Source of the DNA: Verrucomicrobiales bacterium
GTDB taxonomy: Bacteria > Verrucomicrobiota > Verrucomicrobiia > Limisphaerales > J093
Length of the DNA: 64,000 nt
Direction: 5' to 3'
Assembly (NCBI GenBank): GCA_015075445.1
Contig: JABTUJ010000010.1
Coordinates: 1-64,000, forward strand
A program made the position numbers and the translations under genes. Positions 54,190-61,083 of the stretch are shown here, piece by piece. The notes below the pieces were generated by a model. It made no database searches and was not told the DNA's origin. It saw nothing but the letters and a program-made list of their open reading frames with translations. Positions within the stretch are counted from its first letter, which is position 1; each line of letters opens with the position of its first letter.

Positions 54190-55425
54190 TCAGTGGGCCA
54201 GGAACTGCTGCACTGACAACCCGCGCAGTTCGAACAAGCGCTTGATGGTGTCCTCGATGAGGTTGTTCGGACACGACGCGCCCGCCGTGATGCCCACCGT
54301 GACCTGGCCCGACGGCAACCACTGCCGGGTCTCCACCTCCCGGCCGAGCTGCTGGTTCCAGTGCCGGATCAGGTCGTTGGAGACCATCTTCGACGCGTTC
54401 TTGATGAAGTACGTTGGCACGAGCTTCTCCCCCATCTCGGCCAGGTGCGAGGTGTTCGACGAGTTGTACCCGCCGATGACCAGCAGGAGGTCCATCGGTT
54501 CGCGCATGAGCTTCTCGAGGGCATCCTGCCGGTCCTGGGTCGCCCCGCAGATGGTGTCGAAGAACCGGAAATGCTGGGCCAGCGTCTCCGGTCCGTACCG
54601 CCGTTCCATCGCGGCCCGGATCCGGCGCTGCACCTCCTCGGTTTCGCCCCGCAACATCGTGGTCTGATTCGCCACCCCCACGGCTTGGAGATGGCGGTCG
54701 GGGTCGAACCCCGGCGAATAGGCCCCCTTGAACTGCTCGAGAAACGCCGCCTTGTCGCCGCCCCGCTCGATGTAGTCGCAGACCGCGTCAGTTTCCTCGA
54801 GGTTGTACACGACCAGGTAATGGCCCGTGCCGTAGGCCGTGGCTTGCGAGGTCGTCGCCTTGGTCTCTTCGTGCTTCGCCTTGCCGTGGATGATGCTCGT
54901 CACCGTCTCTTTCGAATACTGGCGCACCCGCTTCCACACGCTCATCACGTCGCCGCAGGTCGTATCCACCAGGATGCAGCCCTTGGCCTCGAGGGCGCGG
55001 CGCGTGGCGACCTCGGTGCCGAACGCCGGGATGATGACGACGTCCTCGGCGTTCACCTGTGCCAGATCGGCTTCGGTTGGCCGCGGCGAGATGCTCACAA
55101 TTCCCATGCCGCGGATCTGGTCGTTCACCTCCGGGTTATGGATGATCTCGCCCAGGAGAAAGATGCGCCGGGGCGGCGGGAAGTAGTTGCGCGCGGCGTA
55201 GGCCAGGTCGATGGCGCGCTCGACGCCGTAACAAAACCCAAATTCCTTGGCCAGCTTGATGGTCAGCCCCTCGGCCGCAATGCAGCCTCCGTGGGCGCGG
55301 ATGCGGTCCACCAGGTGACTCCGATAATGGCTCACCACTAGCGCCTGGACCGCCTCCATCACGTCGGGACGGCGGAGATTCACTTTCTGCGGAACCGCCG
55401 GGGTGGGTGATGCGATTGTTGACAT
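54190..55425 (-). CDS. ispH: 4-hydroxy-3-methylbut-2-enyl diphosphate reductase (411 aa)
   Basis: Last step of the MEP isoprenoid pathway, giving IPP and DMAPP. Three cluster-binding cysteines are seen in AKEFGFCYGVERAIDLAY, ILVDTTCGDVMSVWKRVRQY and GITAGASCPNNLIEDTI, with the substrate His in GEIIHNPEVNDQIRGMGI. The protein is about 90 residues longer than E. coli IspH, with an extended N-terminus and internal loops like the cyanobacterial/plant type. The ATG at 55425 gives a natural start; a longer upstream open frame is low-complexity intergenic DNA. Confidence 0.95.
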   Translation of the reverse strand: MSTIASPTPAVPQKVNLRRPDVMEAVQALVVSHYRSHLVDRIRAHGGCIAAEGLTIKLAKEFGFCYGVERAIDLAYAARNYFPPPRRIFLLGEIIHNPEVNDQIRGMGIVSISPRPTEADLAQVNAEDVVIIPAFGTEVATRRALEAKGCILVDTTCGDVMSVWKRVRQYSKETVTSIIHGKAKHEETKATTSQATAYGTGHYLVVYNLEETDAVCDYIERGGDKAAFLEQFKGAYSPGFDPDRHLQAVGVANQTTMLRGETEEVQRRIRAAMERRYGPETLAQHFRFFDTICGATQDRQDALEKLMREPMDLLLVIGGYNSSNTSHLAEMGEKLVPTYFIKNASKMVSNDLIRHWNQQLGREVETRQWLPSGQVTVGITAGASCPNNLIEDTIKRLFELRGLSVQQFLAH

Positions 55426-56181
55426 CGCGCCCAAGGTACCATGCGCCTCGGCAGCGTCCAGCCTGTGGAGCTCCGTGAACGGGAATGCAGAAGGCAGAAT
55501 GAAGAATGCAGAAGGAGCATCCCTCCAGGTCTGCACCCTCCGTGGTTCATGGCCCCGGGGCAGGTCCACAGGGAACAGGACTTCCCATGAACGTGGGCAC
55601 GGAATGCGCGCCCACGCCGCGGCGTGCCAGAGGGTAGCCGGGGTCGAGCGAGTTCGCGAGCCGAGACCCCCGGCGCGGGAGGGGGGCGCGGTCGAGCGAG
55701 ACCCCCGGTTGCGGGGGGGGCGCGGTCGAGCGCATCCTGGAGGGATGCCAGACGCCGTAACCCCGGACCTCTGGCACCCCTCCGGGTGCCTTCGACTCGC
55801 CGTTTGGGGCCGGAGGTCGCCCCGCGGCGACCTCCGGTTACCGTCTAGAACGCCTCCGGCGTTGGCCGGGACAGCTCTCCCCCCATGAACGTGTGGTGCG
55901 GGCTTCCAGCCTGCACCTCCCTCCCATGAAAGCACCGCCGGAAGCCGGCACACTCCCTCGGCTGCGCGCCCCCGCCCGCGGCGCCGGCCCCTGCCAGTTC
56001 CTCGCAGGCCGGCCATGCTTGAGCCGGATCGGCCCCCTGGAATCCTGGAACTTCCCTTGAGCTTTGAGCTTTGAACTTTGAACTTTGAGCTTGAACTTTG
56101 CCCCTGGAACTTCCCTTGAGCTTTGAGCTTTGAGCTTTGAACTTCCAGCCCTCCGGATCCTTCGTCCCACCCAGCCCGCGA
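55426..56181. other. Intergenic mosaic of hairpins and short repeats
   Basis: 756 bp without a gene. Hairpins include 55732-55748 (GCATCC/GGATGC), 55773-55790 (GGCACCC/GGGTGCC, loop CTCC), 55810-55837 (perfect 12-bp CCGGAGGTCGCC/GGCGACCTCCGG, loop CCGC) and 55896-55916 (GTGCGGGC/GCCTGCAC, loop TTCCA). G-rich stretches (GGTCGAGCGAGACCCCCGG and relatives) and a heptamer array near the right end complete it. No promoter or RNA gene was identified. Confidence 0.6.
56044..56150. repeat. Duplicated heptamer array (AGCTTTG/AACTTTG)
   Basis: Two direct copies begin CCTGGAACTTCCCTTGAG (56044 and 56103) and continue as tandem 7-base units AGCTTTG or AACTTTG, about six in the first copy and four in the second. 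On the minus strand a spurious Lys/Ser/Gln-rich peptide results. The AT-rich units stand out against the GC-rich surroundings. Confidence 0.85.
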
Positions 56182-57345
56182 TCACTGGGCAGCGCCGCCC
56201 GCCCCCAGTCGGTGCGCCTGCGCCCGCGCCGCCAGAACCCGTCGCGTCGGCACGTACCGCGCCGCAAACTCGCGCCGGTAATCGGCGAAAGTCCCCGCCG
56301 CCAGCGACGCCCGGATCTCCCGCATCACCTCGAGGTAGAAGTGTGTGTTGTGCACGCTCACCAGCCGCAGGCCCAGGATCTCGTTCACGTTGAGCAGATG
56401 CCGGATGTACGCGCGGCTGAAACGCTGGCAGGCAAAACACCGGCACCCCGCCTCCACCGGCCCGAAATCCGCCTTCACCGCGCCGCCCTTGATCGCAAAC
56501 GTGCCCCGCCGCGTGAACGCCGTGCCGTTCCGCGCCACCCGCGTCGGCAGCACGCAGTCGAACAAGTCGACCCCGCGCGCCACCAGTTCGACCATCTGCG
56601 CCGGCGTCCCCAGGCCCATGGCATAACGCGCCTGCCCCGCCGGCAGATGCGGTTCCGTCACCTCCACCGCCCGCATCATCTCCGGTTCCGGTTCTCCCAC
56701 GCTCACCCCGCCGATCGCATACCCGTCGAACGCCAGGGCCGTGAGCGCCTTCGCGCACTGCTCGCGCAGCGCCGCATCACTGCCCCCCTGCACAATGCCA
56801 AACACTTGCTGGCCGGACGCCCGCGGCTGCTCCCGACACTCCCGGGCCCAGCGGATCGTACGCTCGACCGCCAGGTGCTGTTCCCGTGACGGCGCGTCAT
56901 GCGGCGGGCACTCGTCAAACACCATCGCGATGTCCGAACCCAACGCGCGCTGGATCTCCATCGCCTCCCGCGGCCCGAGGAACAGCGGCGTGCCATCGAG
57001 GTGCGATTTGAACTCGACCCCGTGAGCCTTGACCTTCCGGATCTTCGCCAGGCTGAACACCTGGAACCCACCGCTGTCGGTCAGGATCGGGTGCGGCCAC
57101 GCCATGAACGCGTGCAGCCCGCCCGCCGCCCGGATGATGTCCAGGCCGGGACGGATCTGCAGATGATAGGTGTTGCCCAGGACAATCTGCGTGCCCATCT
57201 CGATCAACTCGCGCGGGTCCAGCGCCTTCACGGTGGCCTGCGTGCCCACCGGCATGTACGCCGGCGTCTCGATCACCCCCCGCGTCGTCGTCAGACGCCC
57301 CAGGCGCGCCTTGGAGGAAGCGTCGGTCTTCAGCAACTCGAACAT
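56182..57345 (-). CDS. tgt: tRNA-guanine transglycosylase (387 aa)
   Basis: Exchanges G34 for the queuosine precursor in GUN-anticodon tRNAs. It shows ILTDSGGFQVFSLAKIRKV, the nucleophile/base region GSDIAMVFDECPP and DLFDCVLPTRVARNGTAFT, and the zinc site CRCFACQRFSRAYIRHLLN (Cys-x-Cys-x2-Cys with downstream His). The extra C-terminal tail (RVLAARAQAHRLGAGGAAQ) is short and unremarkable. It is 45 bp after maf on the same strand. No other queuosine genes are in the window. Confidence 0.96.
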   Translation of the reverse strand: MFELLKTDASSKARLGRLTTTRGVIETPAYMPVGTQATVKALDPRELIEMGTQIVLGNTYHLQIRPGLDIIRAAGGLHAFMAWPHPILTDSGGFQVFSLAKIRKVKAHGVEFKSHLDGTPLFLGPREAMEIQRALGSDIAMVFDECPPHDAPSREQHLAVERTIRWARECREQPRASGQQVFGIVQGGSDAALREQCAKALTALAFDGYAIGGVSVGEPEPEMMRAVEVTEPHLPAGQARYAMGLGTPAQMVELVARGVDLFDCVLPTRVARNGTAFTRRGTFAIKGGAVKADFGPVEAGCRCFACQRFSRAYIRHLLNVNEILGLRLVSVHNTHFYLEVMREIRASLAAGTFADYRREFAARYVPTRRVLAARAQAHRLGAGGAAQ

Positions 57346-57390
57346 CGCGCGCGGTTAAACCACGTTCGGCCTCGCCCCGCACCTCCGAAC

Positions 57391-57969
57391 TTAGCGCGAC
57401 TCGCCCCAGCGCCGGAGTTCCTCGAGCACCCGCTCGACCGGCAGCCCCACCACGTTCGCATAAGACCCCTCGAGATCCGCCACCAGCCGGTCGCCCTGCT
57501 CCTGGATCGCATACGCACCCGCCTTGTCCAACGGGTTGACCGTCGCCAGGTACGCCCGGATCTCCGCTTCTCCCAACGGCCGAAACGTGACGCGCGTCGT
57601 CTCCGCAAACAGCCGCTCGTGGTGATCCCGCAACACCAGCAGGCACACCCCGGTAATCACCTCATGCGTCTTGCCCGACAGCTCGGCCAACATCTCCCTC
57701 GCCTCCGCCGGGTTCCGCGGCTTCCCGAACCGCCGCCCGCCCAGCCCCACCATGGTGTCCGCCCCCAACACCAGCCGGTCTCGATAGCGCTTCGAGACCG
57801 CCCGCGCCTTGCGGTGCGCGTTCAGCAGGCATAACTCGGCCAGCGTGAGATGCTCGGGCTCCAGTTCCGGCACCCCCGCCGGCACGACCTCGAATCGAAC
57901 GCCGCACTGCCGGAGCAAGGCCTCCCGCCGCGGTGAGGCGGAGGCGAGTACAAGATCGGGCAGCGACAT
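57391..57969 (-). CDS. maf: Maf-like nucleoside triphosphate pyrophosphatase (192 aa)
   Basis: House-cleaning nucleotide pyrophosphatase (dTTP/UTP type by general fold). The N-terminal LVLASASPRREALLRQCGV, the central VLGADTMVGLGGRRFGKP and EVITGVCLL, and the C-terminal GAYAIQEQGDRLVADLEGSYANVVGLP are family signatures. It is probably co-transcribed with tgt. Its start is divergent from the metal ATPase gene, with about 90 bp between them. Confidence 0.94.
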   Translation of the reverse strand: MSLPDLVLASASPRREALLRQCGVRFEVVPAGVPELEPEHLTLAELCLLNAHRKARAVSKRYRDRLVLGADTMVGLGGRRFGKPRNPAEAREMLAELSGKTHEVITGVCLLVLRDHHERLFAETTRVTFRPLGEAEIRAYLATVNPLDKAGAYAIQEQGDRLVADLEGSYANVVGLPVERVLEELRRWGESR

Positions 57970-58058
57970 CGGGTGAGTTTAAGACCTCCCCGGGATCCCT
58001 GGCGAGCCGTTCCTCGTGCCGGCTTGTCAGGGGGAAGGTCGCAGCGCACAGTCCGTTC

Positions 58059-60446
58059 GTGGCCGCTTCTGCCAGCAAGCCAAGCTCGCCTTCCGGCGCC
58101 GGCGCCCCGACCGACGAGCGGGGCTGCCTGGTGCGCACCGTGGCGGTCGCCTTCGCCGAACAGCCCGCCCTGGAAGCGGTCACTATCCATCGCCAGGCCC
58201 AGACCGTGTCGCTCGCCACGCTCGGTCGGGTGGACGAAGCCGCGCTGGAGGCACGTTTCGTGGATGCCTTGCGGGCGGCCCAGGATCCCGCAGCCACCGG
58301 ACGCTGCGGCCTGCTGGAGGGCGCCCAGGATTGCAGCAGTTGCGAACGCGCCGACGCCCCGTCCTACCGCCAGCACCTGACCATCCGCCAGGAGGCTGAG
58401 ACCACCACCATCGCCCGCGTCACCTGCCCCACCGCCCCCCGTTTCTGGCGCTGGCGCACCTTTGCCCTGCCCCGAATGGTGCCGCGCGAAGTTGAACTCC
58501 CGGAAGACGAGCACGCCCTCAACGAATGGAAATGGCAACTCCTGGCCGCGGCCCTCTGCGGGGTGTTTGGCGTGACCGCCTGGTGGCTGGGTGATCACAC
58601 CGCCGCGCTCGCCTTCCATCTCGCCGCGTACCTCGCCGGGGGCTGGTTCGCTGCGATCGAAGTCTGGGAACGCCTCCAGCACCGCGTGCTCGACGTGCAC
58701 TTCCTCATGCTGGCGGTGGCGGTCGGCAGCGCCAGCATCGGAAGTTGGGACGAAGGCACCGTCCTCCTCTTCCTCTTCGCCCTGTCGGGCGGCCTCGAAC
58801 ACTACGCCATGGGCCGGACCCAGCGCGAAATCCGCTCCCTCTTCCGCACCGCACCCCGCGTGGCCACCCTCGTCGAGCCCTCCGGAGCGGAACGCGAAGT
58901 CCCGGTCGACCAACTCCAGCCCGGCCAACGCATCGCCGTCCGTCCCGACGCCCAATTCCCCGTCGATGCCGAGGTTACCAAGGGCCGGACCGCTGCCGAC
59001 GAATCCGCTCTTACCGGCGAAGCCGTCCCTGTGGACAAGAGCGTGGGCGACACCGTCCTTGCCGGCACCTTGAACTTGTGGGGCATGGTCGAAGCCACCG
59101 TGCTGCGTCCGGTCCAGGAAAGCGCCCTGGAGCGCATCATCCGGTTGATCCGCGAAGCCCAACACCTCAAGGCTCCCTCGCAGCGGTTCACCGACCGCTT
59201 CGGTACCGGCTACACCTATGCCGTGTTGGGACTGACCCTCGCGATGTTCCTCGTCTGGTGGCTGCTCGCGGGACGCCCGGCATTCACCGGCCCCGATCCT
59301 GCCCAGACGGCTTTCTACCGGGCCATGACCCTGCTCGTGGTTGCCTCCCCGTGTGCGCTCGTCCTGTCGATCCCGTCCGCGATCCTCGCGGCCATCGCGT
59401 GGGGCGCCCGCCGCGGCGTCCTCTTCCGCGGCGGGGCTGCCGTTGAGAAACTCGCCGAGGTCGACGTCGTGGCGCTGGACAAGACCGGCACACTCACCAC
59501 CGGCGACCTGCAGGTCGAGCGTGTGGAGAGCTGGCCTGCCGGCCGCGAAACCGAAGTTGCGCAACTGGCCTATTCGCTGGAGAGCTTGTCCACCCACCCG
59601 CTGGCGCGAGCGGTCACCCGCCACGGAAAACAGCACCGTTGGAAGCCCTTGGTCCTGGACCATTTCGCCTCGGTGCCCGGCCTCGGAATTCGGGCTGTCT
59701 GGAACGGCCAACCCGTTGCGCTCGGCCGCCGTGCGTGGGTTGAGTCCACCCTCAACCTCCCGCCGCTGCCCGCCCTGGATCACCCTTCAGCGGCCGATGT
59801 GAGCCACTCCGAGGTCTGGCTGGCCACAACTGAATTGCGTGGCCGACTGCTCTTCCGGGATGACGTCCGCCCGCAGGCACGTCAGGTCGTGGCAAGCCTG
59901 CGTCAACTCGGCCTTCGCACCGTCGTCCTCACCGGGGATCGACGCGGCCCGGCGCAACGTCTCAAGGAGGTCCTCGCGCTGGACGATGTTCGGGCGGAAC
60001 TCAGCCCGGAACAAAAGGTTGCCGCTGTCCAGGCCCTCAACTCCGAGGGCCACCGCGTCGCGATGATCGGCGATGGCGTCAACGACGCGCCCAGCCTCGC
60101 CGCCGCCCACGTGGGCGTCGCCATGGGGGCCCGTGGCTCGGACGCCGCCCTGGAACAGGCAGAGATTGTCCTGATGCATGACCGTTTGGAGCGGTTCCTG
60201 GCAGCTTTTTCCCTCAGCCAGAAGGCGCGGCGGATCATCCGGCAAAACCTTCTCCTCTCCCTCGGCACGGTGGTCGTCCTCGTCGGGTTCGCCCTCTTCG
60301 GTTCGCTGCCCCTCACCCTTGGCGTCGTGGGCCATGAAGGCAGCACTGTCGTGGTGGTAATGAACAGCTTGCGACTTCTCCTGAGCCGCCGAACCCACGC
60401 CGAACCGGCCGCCTCCACGACCGCTGCCGTCCAGAACCAGATGTGA
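58059..60446 (+). CDS. P1B-4-type heavy-metal translocating ATPase (795 aa)
   Basis: Membrane pump exporting a divalent transition metal, by type Co(II), Zn(II) or Fe(II). The phosphorylation motif is DKTGTLTTGD, the phosphatase motif TGEAVPV and the hinge MIGDGVNDAPSLAAAHVGVAMG. The metal site in membrane helix 4 reads SPC (LVVASPCALVLSIPSA) and a later helix carries HEGST, the P1B-4 signature, rather than the CPC of CadA/CopA. No N-terminal CxxC domain is present; the 130-residue N-terminus holds only CGLLEGAQDCSSC. There is no ATG near the expected start; GTG at 58059 is the most plausible. Confidence 0.9.
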   Translation: MAASASKPSSPSGAGAPTDERGCLVRTVAVAFAEQPALEAVTIHRQAQTVSLATLGRVDEAALEARFVDALRAAQDPAATGRCGLLEGAQDCSSCERADAPSYRQHLTIRQEAETTTIARVTCPTAPRFWRWRTFALPRMVPREVELPEDEHALNEWKWQLLAAALCGVFGVTAWWLGDHTAALAFHLAAYLAGGWFAAIEVWERLQHRVLDVHFLMLAVAVGSASIGSWDEGTVLLFLFALSGGLEHYAMGRTQREIRSLFRTAPRVATLVEPSGAEREVPVDQLQPGQRIAVRPDAQFPVDAEVTKGRTAADESALTGEAVPVDKSVGDTVLAGTLNLWGMVEATVLRPVQESALERIIRLIREAQHLKAPSQRFTDRFGTGYTYAVLGLTLAMFLVWWLLAGRPAFTGPDPAQTAFYRAMTLLVVASPCALVLSIPSAILAAIAWGARRGVLFRGGAAVEKLAEVDVVALDKTGTLTTGDLQVERVESWPAGRETEVAQLAYSLESLSTHPLARAVTRHGKQHRWKPLVLDHFASVPGLGIRAVWNGQPVALGRRAWVESTLNLPPLPALDHPSAADVSHSEVWLATTELRGRLLFRDDVRPQARQVVASLRQLGLRTVVLTGDRRGPAQRLKEVLALDDVRAELSPEQKVAAVQALNSEGHRVAMIGDGVNDAPSLAAAHVGVAMGARGSDAALEQAEIVLMHDRLERFLAAFSLSQKARRIIRQNLLLSLGTVVVLVGFALFGSLPLTLGVVGHEGSTVVVVMNSLRLLLSRRTHAEPAASTTAAVQNQM

Positions 60447-60464
60447 AGCTCATAAACTGGATGC

Positions 60465-60486
60465 GGAAAAATCTCTGGATTTTCCC
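60465..60486 (+). terminator. Possible terminator after the metal ATPase
   Basis: GGAAAAATC-TCTG-GATTTTTCC is a perfect 9-bp inverted repeat with a 4-base loop, 19 bp after the ATPase stop. The stem is AT-rich and no T run follows it, so it is weak as an intrinsic terminator. The rest of the gap to 60738 shows nothing else recognisable. Confidence 0.4.
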
Positions 60487-60738
60487 CATATGAGTCATTG
60501 ACATCACGTACTGAGCGTCCGATACTAGCGCCGCGATTTTGATTCGGGTGGCGGTACGTTTCTTCAGCGGGGTTCCCCACCCCCACCTCCTTGGCGTCTG
60601 CTGCCCGAATCACTTTTTTCCGAGTCGGTGGGAGGGCGTTCCCAACAGGACGACCACCGGCCGGTTTTCGATCGTCTGTTACGCCAATCCAGCCGCACAG
60701 CCCAGAGCCAGTCCGTTGCCCCCACCGACAAGCCCCCT

Positions 60739-61083
60739 TCACCCGTGCCGCCCCACCCGCTGGCACGCCGCATCCAACTCCCCCAGCGCCTGATCGAGCA
60801 CCTTGGGCGACACCTTCTCCTGAGTGCCCAACTCGGCCCGAACACCGCCACTTTACCTCGATCAGCCAGCGCAGCCGATGCCACGCCATCCTCCCTTCGC
60901 GCGAAGGCGTTGCCGTTGTCCGCTGGGCCAATCTCTCTGCATACAAGCACGCGCTCGAACTTCTCGACGTCCTTCGCCGGGTTGAACCCGGCCCGCTCCG
61001 CCCGCACCCGCAAAGCCTGCAGATAGCGCGGCGGGTGGCAGCTGATCGCCTGAGTTGCGGCGAGGAACTTTCGGTACCGTTGT
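60739..61083 (-). pseudogene. hrpA: Out-of-frame C-terminal end of hrpA
   Basis: Downstream of the in-frame stop at 61084, three different frames together give the normal end of HrpA-type helicases: RYRKFLAATQAISCHPPRYL and LRVRAERAGFNPAKDVEKFE, then YAERLAQRTTATPSREGRM and AWHRLRWLIE, then FRAELGTQEKVSPKVLDQAL with GELDAACQRVGRHG and TGA at 60739-60741. At least three indels are needed. The ancestral or true gene therefore ends at 60739. Confidence 0.8.

Noticed and set aside
51921..54245. 774-codon plus-strand frame opposite xylA and dgt
   Set aside because: It spans two well-supported minus-strand enzymes and their intergenic gap.
55426..56016. N-terminal extension of IspH by about 200 codons
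   Set aside because: Low-complexity hairpin DNA; the ATG at 55425 gives a normal long-type IspH.
56044..56150. Lys/Ser/Gln-repeat peptide on the minus strand
   Set aside because: It is the translation of a 7-base repeat array, not a protein family.
57933..58058. Start of the metal ATPase inside maf
   Set aside because: The extra 42 residues are Arg/Ser-rich and overlap the maf start; GTG 58059 is more likely.
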